From Coriobacteriia bacterium (lineage in GTDB: Bacteria; Actinomycetota; Coriobacteriia; WRKU01): 21,937 nucleotides of DNA. A program made the position numbers and the translations under genes. The DNA lies in the NCBI GenBank assembly GCA_009784095.1, contig WRDL01000011.1, positions 1-21,937 of the forward strand, read 5' to 3'. A model generated the notes under the pieces. The model saw only the letters and a list, made by a program, of their open reading frames with translations. It did not search any database and was not told where the DNA came from. The stretch's first letter is position 1. Each line of letters opens with the position of its first letter. Of this stretch, positions 15,659 to 21,937 are shown piece by piece.

Positions 15659-16573
15659 TTACGTTGCATTGAGCGTCTCAAGTTGAGCGTAGGTCATGTC
15701 CATCACTTCTTTGAGCTTTGCTGTCTGCTCCTTGGTCGCCTCGATGAGAGGTAGACGAAGTCCTCCTCCTTCGAACCCACCGAGCTCAAGCGCTTTCTTG
15801 ATAAGTATCGGGCTGGTCGTATCGAAGAGCGCTGAGGCAAGTGGCATCAATACTTCCTCGTAACGTGTCGCTTCAGCGATGTCTCCTGCCGCGTATGAGT
15901 CGATCATGTGGCGCATCGGAGTCGGGAGTAGGTTCCCGAGCACGCTGATGACGCCGGTCCCTCCCTTTTCCATCATCGGGATCGTCATACCGTCATCGCC
16001 TGAGAGCACCTCGAATCCTTCGGGGGCTCCTTCCACGATCGTCTCCACCTGCGATAGATCGCTGTTGGCCTGCTTCACGGCGACGATGTTGTCGACGTCG
16101 TGTGCCAGACGCAAGATCGTTTCAGGTTCGATATTGGTAACGCAACGACCGGGGATATTGTAGACGATCATGGGAACATCGACCGCTGCCGCGATCGAGC
16201 GAAAATGTCGATAGAGTCCTTCTTGCGGGGGCTTGTTATAGTAGGGAGTCACCGCCATGATCGCGTGAACGCCGAGCGACTCGACCTTGCGTGCGAACGC
16301 AACACTGTCATGCGTGCAGTTATCACCGACGTTGGCGATGATCGGGGTCTTGCGATCGGTCGCGCAAAGTATCTCGTGAAACAGCGCGATGCGCTCTGCG
16401 CGATCGAGCGTCGGGCTCTCACCGGTCGTTCCGTTGATGACCAGGGCCTCATTTCCTCCCTCGACCAGTTCCGCCGCGAGTTTTCCGGCACTATCAAGTA
16501 ACAAAGCACCTGATTCGTCAAAAGGGGTCACCATAGCGGTGATCAACCGCCCAAAGCGAGGCTGTGCGTTCAT
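15659..16573 (-). CDS. dapA: 4-hydroxy-tetrahydrodipicolinate synthase
   Basis: DapA condenses pyruvate and aspartate semialdehyde, the first step of the lysine/diaminopimelate branch that feeds peptidoglycan. The protein is 304 residues. GRLITAMVTPF opens the TIM barrel. NGTTGESPTL (47-56) carries the active-site threonines, Y112 lies in VTPYYNKP, and Y138 sits in VYNIPGR. K167 in VAVKQANSD is the Schiff-base lysine. TAAGGAG lies about 9 bases before the ATG. A promoter is likely in the 108-bp gap upstream. dapB lies two genes upstream, with the DHFR-fold gene between them. Confidence 0.97.
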   Translation of the reverse strand: MNAQPRFGRLITAMVTPFDESGALLLDSAGKLAAELVEGGNEALVINGTTGESPTLDRAERIALFHEILCATDRKTPIIANVGDNCTHDSVAFARKVESLGVHAIMAVTPYYNKPPQEGLYRHFRSIAAAVDVPMIVYNIPGRCVTNIEPETILRLAHDVDNIVAVKQANSDLSQVETIVEGAPEGFEVLSGDDGMTIPMMEKGGTGVISVLGNLLPTPMRHMIDSYAAGDIAEATRYEEVLMPLASALFDTTSPILIKKALELGGFEGGGLRLPLIEATKEQTAKLKEVMDMTYAQLETLNAT

Positions 16574-16634
16574 AACTGAAGCTCCTTACCTAGTTGATCT
16601 GTTCTGGAGTTTAATTATCTCATTCGTATAGCAC

Positions 16635-16663
16635 ACTATGCGCAAATCATCGTGCTTTGTCAC
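16635..16663 (-). promoter_or_regulatory. Candidate promoter of dapA–rnj, with inverted repeats
   Basis: A -35 GTGACA (16663-16658) and a -10 CATAGT (16640-16635) are 17 bp apart on the minus strand. The -10 lies within a near-perfect dyad, CGTATAG-CACA-CTATGCG (16625-16642, one mismatch). A second nested dyad covers the spacer and -35: CGCAA/TTGCG arms at 16641-16645 and 16671-16675 enclose TCGTG/CACGA at 16650-16654 and 16663-16667. No U-run follows, so this is not an intrinsic terminator. It could be an operator; no known motif is recognised. Confidence 0.4.
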
Positions 16664-16681
16664 ACGAGCGTTGCGTAACAG

Positions 16682-17224
16682 CTACACGTCACTGCGCCAA
16701 GGCTTGACAATGGTGTACTCAAGTTCGACGATGCCACCGATCCATTCCTTGGTGTGCGTTAATTCGAGTGTCTTATAACGTTGCAACACATCGGTCAGAC
16801 CGATGCCGTTGCCCAGCAGTATCGGTTGCAAAAAGACCCTGATCCGATCGACAAGGCCGGCATCCAGCAGCGAGGTCGCGAGTTCTGCTCCTCCACCAAG
16901 CCAGATCGATCCACCCTCTTTGAGCTTGAGACGCGCAACCGATTCCGCAGCGTCACCCCTCTCGATCAAGATATTGGGTTCGACCGCTTCGAGATCGCGA
17001 TGTGAATAGACGACGACCTCTTTATCAGGGTACGGGAAGTTGCCTTCGATGCCTAAGATATGCTCATAGGTGTGTGAGCCGAGCAAGATCGTGCCGACGC
17101 TGTGATAGAACTTCTCATATCCATAATCCTCGTTCGGAGATCCGCTCATCCAGCCGACTTTGCCATCGACATCTGCGATGAAGCCATCGACACTCTGCGT
17201 CAGATAATAGACCACTTCGCGCAT
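16682..17224 (-). CDS. Dihydrofolate reductase-fold protein (RibD C-terminal-like)
   Basis: The protein is 180 residues of the DHFR-fold/RibD C-terminal family (YwjB/YyaP-like). Visible features are the opening VVYYLTQSVDGFIADVDGKV, the SHTYEHIL helix and the NADPH-loop GGSIWLGGGAELATSLLDAG. The closing block is VDRIRVFLQPILLGNGIGL. The classical DHFR pattern is not evident, so folate reduction should not be assumed; members are NADPH-dependent reductases of mostly unknown substrate. AGGAG lies 6 bases before the ATG, 3 bp after the dapB stop, so it is co-transcribed with dapB. In Mycobacterium the dapB–dapA interval contains thyX, thyA and dfrA. Confidence 0.85.
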   Translation of the reverse strand: MREVVYYLTQSVDGFIADVDGKVGWMSGSPNEDYGYEKFYHSVGTILLGSHTYEHILGIEGNFPYPDKEVVVYSHRDLEAVEPNILIERGDAAESVARLKLKEGGSIWLGGGAELATSLLDAGLVDRIRVFLQPILLGNGIGLTDVLQRYKTLELTHTKEWIGGIVELEYTIVKPWRSDV

Positions 17225-17227
17225 CGG

Positions 17228-17944
17228 TCACTCCTCGTCCAAAAAATTCTCGAGACCTACGATCAGCCCGCTGCTCTCACCGACTCTGCGACAAGCCAGC
17301 ACCACACCGGGCATAAAAGAGGTACGATCGATCGAATCGTGACGGATCGTCAGCGTCTGACCGACATCACCGAAGACGACCTCCTGGTGAGCGACCAGTC
17401 CCGGTAGCCGTACGCTGTGGATCTCGGGGTCGCCCTCCATCATTTGCGCGGTGCGCAGCGCGGTCCCGCTGGGTTTATCGAGTTTCTTATCATGGTGCAG
17501 CTCGATGATCTCGGCCTTTTTCATGACCTTCGAGGCGTCTTGCGCGTATTTCATGAGCAGTACTGCCCCGATCGCAAAGTTGGGTGCGACGAACAGACAG
17601 GTGCTTTCGTCACCGATCGCACCGAGTTCCTCAAGCGTTTCGGCGCAAAGCCCTGTCGTTCCCACCACACAATCTATGTTGCGTGACAGTGCCTCGCGAA
17701 GGTTCACCTCGACCACATCAGGACGCGTGAAATCGACCAACACATCGGGTTTTGCCACCTCGAGCGCTTCGACCAGATCGGAATAGAATCCGCAGGTATC
17801 GCCGGCACTGCACTCTCCGACACCGTCCTTGAATGAGGGATCGATACAGGCGATCATCTCCAGATCGTCGGCGCCCTCGATCGCGTGGACGACCTCTTGG
17901 CCCATCTTCCCGTTCGCGCCGGCAACGGCGATCTTCTTCTTCAT
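17228..17944 (-). CDS. dapB: 4-hydroxy-tetrahydrodipicolinate reductase
   Basis: DapB reduces the DapA product with NAD(P)H to tetrahydrodipicolinate, towards diaminopimelate and lysine. The protein is 238 residues, a little short of the usual 245-270. The Rossmann motif is VAGANGKMGQ (7-16). VDFTRP and GTTGL (95-99) line the cofactor site. The substrate motif ELHHDKKLDKPSGTA (148-162) holds the catalytic pair H150 and K154. AGGAG lies 6 bases before the ATG. It starts 3 bp after the M16 peptidase stop and ends 3 bp before the DHFR-fold gene. Confidence 0.97.
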   Translation of the reverse strand: MKKKIAVAGANGKMGQEVVHAIEGADDLEMIACIDPSFKDGVGECSAGDTCGFYSDLVEALEVAKPDVLVDFTRPDVVEVNLREALSRNIDCVVGTTGLCAETLEELGAIGDESTCLFVAPNFAIGAVLLMKYAQDASKVMKKAEIIELHHDKKLDKPSGTALRTAQMMEGDPEIHSVRLPGLVAHQEVVFGDVGQTLTIRHDSIDRTSFMPGVVLACRRVGESSGLIVGLENFLDEE

Positions 17945-17947
17945 CTG

Positions 17948-19204
17948 CTACTCCTCATCGAATTGGTCGAAACCCTGCCCGCGATAGGGACCCACAATCG
18001 CCGTCGTCTGCGGCGCGGAGGTCGCGGCTTGCGCGACCGCGTGCACGTCATCAAGCGTCGTTCTTTCATAGAGCGCGAGCTGCTCGTCGAACGTGAGCAC
18101 CTCGATCTCGTTGATCGTTGCCTCTGCGATACGAATCATACGTCGACTCGTCGACTCCAAAGAGAGCGCGAGCGCGCCCTTCACGCTCGCTTTTGCGCGC
18201 TCGAGCTCATCGGCCGTGATGTCACTAGCTCCGACCCGCATTCTTTCGCGCTCGATCTTCTCGAATACGACCTGCGCGTTCTCGGGACGGGTACCTGCAT
18301 AGACCGCGAAGAGCCCTCCGTCACTGAGCAGTTGCGGATAACTATAGATCGAGTACACCAGACCTTGTTTCTCGCGCACTTCTTGGAAGAGGCGCGAGCT
18401 CATCGAGCCACCCAAGATATTGTTTGCCAAGAGCAGCGCAAAGCGATCATCGCTGCGCGCCGAGATAGTGAATTGCCCGGTGAACAGGTGCGTTTGCTCG
18501 GTCTCTTTGAACTTGAACTTGATCACTTCACTGTTGGCTCCGGGCGCTTTACGCCGCGCTTGCTTGCCACGGATCGGAAGATCGTCGAGGAATCGCTGGG
18601 CCAAGGCAACGATCTTGGCATGCTCGACATTACCGGCTGTCGCGACCACACAGTTATCGGAGTAGTAGTGTTTCTTGCGAAACGCCAGCGAGCGCTCTCT
18701 GTCGAATCCGGCGACGGTCTCTTTGGTACCGGCGATCGGAAGACCCAAGGTGCTGTCAGGCCAGGCCAGAGAGGAGAAAAGCTCGTGGGCGACGTTCTCC
18801 GGGTCGTCCTCGGCGCGTGCGATCTCCTCGATGATGACCTCGCGCTCCAACTCACACGCCTCTTGTTCGAGCGAGGCATTGGTGACCATATCGGCGAGCA
18901 GTGCGAAGACTCCCTCGAGCGACTCGTCAATAAAATCCGCATAATAGCAGGTCACCTCTTTACTGGTGAAAGCATTCTGGCGTGCGCCCAACCGATCGAA
19001 TGCTTCGCTGAGCTCGCGAGCCGAATAGGTCGGAGTTCCCTTGAACATCATATGCTCCATAAAATGCGACATTCCGGCATCCGCGGCGGCCTCATCACGG
19101 CTTCCCACGTTGAACCAGATGCCCAGCGCGATCGAGCGTACCCCCTCGAAACCCTCAGTCACGACCGTTATGCCGTTGTCGAGCTCAGTCCTGTGAAAAC
19201 CCAC
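17948..19204 (-). CDS. M16 family zinc metallopeptidase (processing-peptidase-like)
   Basis: The protein is 418 residues, one two-domain M16B unit of the mitochondrial-processing-peptidase/YmxG/PepR type. The inverted zinc motif HFMEH gives H47, E50 and H51, and the third ligand is expected among the glutamates of ELEREVIIEEIA (about 126). The C-terminal half has GGSMSSRLFQEVREKQGLVYSIYSY with the expected substrate-site R and Y, split here only by reading. The start is GTG at 19204, five bases after AAGGAG. It heads the minus-strand run and is co-transcribed with dapB, as pepR neighbours dapB in other actinobacteria. No signal peptide is seen; the substrate is unknown. Confidence 0.94.
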   Translation of the reverse strand: MGFHRTELDNGITVVTEGFEGVRSIALGIWFNVGSRDEAAADAGMSHFMEHMMFKGTPTYSARELSEAFDRLGARQNAFTSKEVTCYYADFIDESLEGVFALLADMVTNASLEQEACELEREVIIEEIARAEDDPENVAHELFSSLAWPDSTLGLPIAGTKETVAGFDRERSLAFRKKHYYSDNCVVATAGNVEHAKIVALAQRFLDDLPIRGKQARRKAPGANSEVIKFKFKETEQTHLFTGQFTISARSDDRFALLLANNILGGSMSSRLFQEVREKQGLVYSIYSYPQLLSDGGLFAVYAGTRPENAQVVFEKIERERMRVGASDITADELERAKASVKGALALSLESTSRRMIRIAEATINEIEVLTFDEQLALYERTTLDDVHAVAQAATSAPQTTAIVGPYRGQGFDQFDEE

Positions 19205-19316
19205 GCATACTCCTTGAGAACTTACCCATATCTTTACTATCAGCTAACTTATTTCTTTACCATTGTACGCTAGAATAGAGAGTGTCTAGTCATCAACGAC
19301 AAGAGAGGGGTCCGTT
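19205..19316. promoter_or_regulatory. Divergent promoter region between the M16 peptidase and lemA
   Basis: This 112-bp gap must hold promoters in both directions. On the plus strand TAGAAT (19271-19276) is a good -10 for lemA, but the -35 at 17 bp is poor. On the minus strand TACAAT (19267-19262) is a good -10 for the peptidase; TAGACA (19288-19283) is a good -35 but only 15 bp away. The two -10 elements lie within 15 bp of each other, so the promoters would compete. The lemA ribosome binding site is GAGAGGGG at 19303-19310. Confidence 0.35.
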
Positions 19317-19880
19317 ATGGAATTTCTAGGTTGGCTTATACCGTTAGGTCTGCTCGCCGTTCTCGCGGTTTGGGCGGTCAGCCAGTACAACATGCTCGTT
19401 AAACTCCGCAACGCGGTAGAGGAAGCATTCTCGACGATGGATGTCTACCTCAAGAAGCGTTTCGATCTGGTTCCCAACTTGGTCGAGACCGTCAAAGGAT
19501 ATGCCGCACATGAGTCCGGCACCTTCCAAGCGGTCACCGAGGCTCGGTCGATGATCCAGAGCGCCACGACCACCGAAGAGAAGGTCGCCGGAGAGAATAT
19601 GCTTACCGGTGCACTCAGATCGCTCTTTGCGGTCAGCGAGAACTATCCTGACTTGAAAGCGAACGTCAACTTCATGGATCTGCAGCGCCAGCTACAGTCC
19701 ATCGAGACCGATATCGCACAGTCGCGTAAATTCTATAACGGCGTCGTCAAGCAGATGAACAACCGTGTCGAGATGTTCCCCTCGAACATCTTCGCGCAGA
19801 TCTTCGGCTTCAAGAGATTCCCGTTCTTTGCGGTTGCAGATGAAGCCGAGCGCGAGGCCGTTGCGGTAAGCTTCGCCTAA
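19317..19880 (+). CDS. lemA: LemA family membrane protein
   Basis: The protein is 187 residues. One membrane helix (about 5-24) carries a very short outside N-terminus; the rest is a helical bundle with the family core QYNMLVKLRNAVEEAFSTMD, KKRFDLVPNLVETVKGYA and the later NPxFN-like NYPDLKANVNFMDLQRQL. LemA proteins are widespread and of unknown function. They are often next to TPM or DUF2207 genes, as here. GAGAGGGG lies 6 bases before the ATG. The stop overlaps the next gene's ATG by one base (TAATG), so the pair is translationally coupled. Confidence 0.95.
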   Translation: MEFLGWLIPLGLLAVLAVWAVSQYNMLVKLRNAVEEAFSTMDVYLKKRFDLVPNLVETVKGYAAHESGTFQAVTEARSMIQSATTTEEKVAGENMLTGALRSLFAVSENYPDLKANVNFMDLQRQLQSIETDIAQSRKFYNGVVKQMNNRVEMFPSNIFAQIFGFKRFPFFAVADEAEREAVAVSFA

Positions 19881-21799
19881 TGCAAAGGCGCGTATTCGCA
19901 GGATTCACAGCACTGCTTCTGCTGCTCTGTTGTGTCGCGTCTCTGGTGCGCCCGCTCAACGCAGGTGCGACACCTGCTGGTTATGTCGTCAATAACTATG
20001 AGGTGCATGTCGTTGTAAATCTCGACAACTCGTATCTGGTGACCGAGATCATCGATGTCGAGTTCACCACACAGCGACATGGGATCTTTAGGACGATACC
20101 GATCGGCTCGACTTCGGGGTTCCCGGCCCAGATCCGCAATCTCACGGTCGAGGGTGGTCCGTTCGAGATCGAACGCACCAGCAACCAGTGGACGATCCGT
20201 ATTGGTGATCCCAATCGTTTCGCCGACCAGTACATGCGCTACATCCTGCGCTACACCTATGTTGTGGGAGATGACCATATCCCTGATTTCGACGAGTTCT
20301 ATTTCAACATCATCGGTACGGATTGGGACACGTCGATCCTCAATGTGGATTTCATGGTGCAGTTGCCCGCGCCGTTTAATGTGGACAACCTCAATATAAC
20401 CGCCGGCTCATATGGCTCGATCGCCAATGTAGGCTATCTGACCTACGAGGTCGACGGCACGACGATCACGGGACGCACTGTACAGCCATTGATGCCCGGA
20501 GAAGGGATCACGGTGGCCCTCGGACTTCCGGAAGGCTACTTCTCGGAGGTCGTGCCACGCCTTGACTGGACCGAGCTGATCATATGGGTCGGACTTGCGC
20601 TGTTCCCGCTGCTGACCGCGGCGGTGATCGCTTTGTGGAATATCTGGCGCAAGAACGACCAGCTGTTCCCCAGCGTCCAGTTCTATCCACCCGATGGCCT
20701 GAGTTCGGCTGATGTGGGATTCATCCTCGACGGTGTCTCGACGCCACGAGAGATAACCTCGTTGCTTATTTACTGGGCGGGAAAGGGAAACCTCAACATC
20801 GAGGAATCCTCGAAACGCCAGATATTCGGAAAGAGTACCTCGTTCACGTTCACCAAACTTAAAGACCTTGATCCGGAGTCTTCCAAGCCCTATGAAAGGA
20901 TCCTTTTCAATCGTTTGTTCGCGCTCGGTGACGGCACGAAGGTCACGAGCAAGGAGCTTGAGAACAAGTTCTTCAACGATATCAGTAAAGCCCAACAAGG
21001 GGTGCGGGCGTTCTTCACCGACATTGAAGAGACGAGGATCGTGGCAAAGACCAATACTCGGTTCATGATGGTAGCCGGGCTGATCGCGTTTATCTGCGCG
21101 TTCCCCATACTATTCATGGTCACCCCGCTGGCTTCGATCTATCGCATGGGGACCCTAATTTTCATGGGTCTGGCGGTCTTCTTGGCCATCGTACTGATCA
21201 TTTTGTTCTATTTACTCTTCAAGCCGATTACTGACCGCGTCCACGCGACCGCAGTGACGTGGGTCCTCGGTATCGTGGCAGGATTTTTGGCGTTCACTAT
21301 CAGCGCGATCTTGATCATCTTTCCCTTCCCTTCGTACTTGGCGATGATCAGCGTCGGACTTGCGGTCCTCGCAACAGCGACCGCGGCGTGGTGCATGAGC
21401 ACGCCCTACAAGCGCACTCCGCTCGGCGATGACTACATGGGTCGCCTCCTCGGCTTCAAGGAGTTCTTGCGCGTGGCCGAGAAGGACCGTATCGAGATGT
21501 TGCTGGAGGATAACCCCTCGTACTTCTACGACACACTTCCGTTCGCACTCGTCTTAGGGGTCACCAATATATGGGCTGATAAGTTCAAAGACATCGAAAT
21601 GGAGCCACCGAATTGGTATGCCTCTGACGCGGCTGTGCCGTTCACGCCGCTCTTATTCATGAACTCGATGAACTCATCACTCAATACGATGAGTAACGTC
21701 GCAACTTCCTCTCCGGCGCAATCAGGTGGTACCGGCGGTGGTGGTGGCGGCGGATTCAGCGGCGGCGGCTTCGGTGGCGGTGGTGGCGGCAGCTGGTAA
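19880..21799 (+). CDS. DUF2207 family membrane protein with glycine-rich tail
   Basis: The protein is 639 residues. A signal peptide (about 1-31, cleavage near NAGA/TP) leads into an extracytoplasmic DUF2207 beta domain (about 35-225) with the family phrase HGIFRTIPIG. Membrane helices follow at about 231-255, 395-417, 425-448, 457-481 and 484-503, with a winged-helix-like cytoplasmic stretch between the first and second (about 270-390). The end is a low-complexity Gly/Ser run finishing in FGGGGGGSW, typical of these proteins. It is coupled to lemA by a one-base overlap and followed by a strong terminator. The function of the family is unknown; envelope stress or homeostasis is a guess from the LemA association. 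Confidence 0.93.
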   Translation: MQRRVFAGFTALLLLLCCVASLVRPLNAGATPAGYVVNNYEVHVVVNLDNSYLVTEIIDVEFTTQRHGIFRTIPIGSTSGFPAQIRNLTVEGGPFEIERTSNQWTIRIGDPNRFADQYMRYILRYTYVVGDDHIPDFDEFYFNIIGTDWDTSILNVDFMVQLPAPFNVDNLNITAGSYGSIANVGYLTYEVDGTTITGRTVQPLMPGEGITVALGLPEGYFSEVVPRLDWTELIIWVGLALFPLLTAAVIALWNIWRKNDQLFPSVQFYPPDGLSSADVGFILDGVSTPREITSLLIYWAGKGNLNIEESSKRQIFGKSTSFTFTKLKDLDPESSKPYERILFNRLFALGDGTKVTSKELENKFFNDISKAQQGVRAFFTDIEETRIVAKTNTRFMMVAGLIAFICAFPILFMVTPLASIYRMGTLIFMGLAVFLAIVLIILFYLLFKPITDRVHATAVTWVLGIVAGFLAFTISAILIIFPFPSYLAMISVGLAVLATATAAWCMSTPYKRTPLGDDYMGRLLGFKEFLRVAEKDRIEMLLEDNPSYFYDTLPFALVLGVTNIWADKFKDIEMEPPNWYASDAAVPFTPLLFMNSMNSSLNTMSNVATSSPAQSGGTGGGGGGGFSGGGFGGGGGGSW

Positions 21800-21835
21800 G
21801 AAAAAGCGTCCGATCCCCGTAGTCTCACAGACATA

Positions 21836-21870
21836 AAAAAGAAGGTCCGGGTATTCCGGACCTTCTTTTT
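21836..21870. terminator. Strong bidirectional intrinsic terminator
   Basis: A perfect stem of 15 bp (21836-21850 with 21856-21870) has GAAGGTCCGG and its complement as the core, a GTATT loop, an A-run on the left and a T-run on the right. It works as a Rho-independent terminator in both directions. It closes lemA–DUF2207 37 bp after the stop and would also serve the convergent minus-strand gene that seems to end at 21910. Confidence 0.93.
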
Positions 21871-21909
21871 CTGTCATGAGCGTGACCGAAGAGGTCGCCA
21901 CTTTGACCG

Positions 21910-21937
21910 TTAGCGACGACGCGGTTTGCGGTCGTTA
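21910..21937 (-). CDS. Possible 3' end of a minus-strand gene (cut by window edge)
   Basis: On the minus strand an open frame enters from the right edge and stops at TAA (21910-21912), giving the C-terminal residues NDRKPRRR. A short arginine/lysine-rich tail is common in RNA-binding proteins such as helicases or nucleases, but eight residues do not identify a family. Support comes from position: the frame ends 40 bp from a bidirectional terminator, as expected for convergent genes. Confidence 0.35.

Noticed and set aside
16641..16675. Nested inverted repeat after the DHFR-fold gene considered as an intrinsic terminator.
   Set aside because: The stem is interrupted and no U-run follows on either strand; kept as a possible operator instead.
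17885..19273. A 462-codon plus-strand open frame.
   Set aside because: It is antisense to dapB and the M16 peptidase, whose motifs are intact; its translation is Arg/His/Leu-rich without any domain.
1..21937. Mobile elements, CRISPR arrays, tRNA/rRNA genes, toxin-antitoxin or phage-defence genes.
   Set aside because: None seen: no transposase or integrase motifs, no regular spacer repeats, no cloverleaf-like sequence; all long frames belong to housekeeping or membrane-protein families.

Overview
This 21.9-kb window is a dense block of chromosomal housekeeping genes. I see no insertion sequence, prophage, CRISPR array, tRNA or rRNA. Gene content and order point to an actinobacterium of the Coriobacteriia type (base composition near 50% GC by eye). 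The order M16 peptidase–dapB–dapA–rnj–ftsK–pgsA–cinA–recA–recX–miaB–miaA is the actinobacterial chromosome order. The recA–rny–(one gene)–spoVS–miaB stretch resembles the Bacillus order recA–rny–ymdB–spoVS. The recA operator is of the Gram-positive LexA type. The class assignment is an inference; a medium-GC genus such as Cryptobacterium is only a guess.

Layout. Positions 1-19204 form one nearly unbroken minus-strand run, read right to left: M16 peptidase, dapB and a DHFR-fold/RibD-C-like reductase; then dapA, rnj, uppP, ftsK, a short RodZ-like HTH membrane protein, yajQ, rimO, pgsA and cinA (stand-alone PncC type). These are followed by recA, recX, rny, an orphan GHKL ATPase, spoVS, miaB and the 5' part of miaA, cut by the window edge. 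Gaps are mostly 3-60 bp, with overlaps at rimO/pgsA, pgsA/cinA and miaB/miaA, so long co-transcribed units are likely. The larger gaps are before dapA, before recA (SOS promoter), before rny (about 400 bp with a promoter and a probably structured leader) and before spoVS. On the plus strand, lemA and a DUF2207 membrane protein form a divergent two-gene operon (19317-21799), closed by a strong bidirectional terminator at 21836-21870. The last bases probably hold the 3' end of another minus-strand gene.

Themes: lysine/cell-wall precursors (dapA, dapB, uppP), chromosome segregation and shape (ftsK, rodZ-like), phospholipid synthesis (pgsA), recombination and SOS (recA, recX), RNA decay (RNases J and Y), and methylthio modification of tRNA and ribosomes (miaA, miaB, rimO).

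Most worth following up: the uncharacterised GHKL ATPase between rny and spoVS in an apparently non-sporulating lineage, the palindrome-rich rny leader, and a cluster of TTTGACAG repeats just upstream of the LexA-controlled recA promoter.
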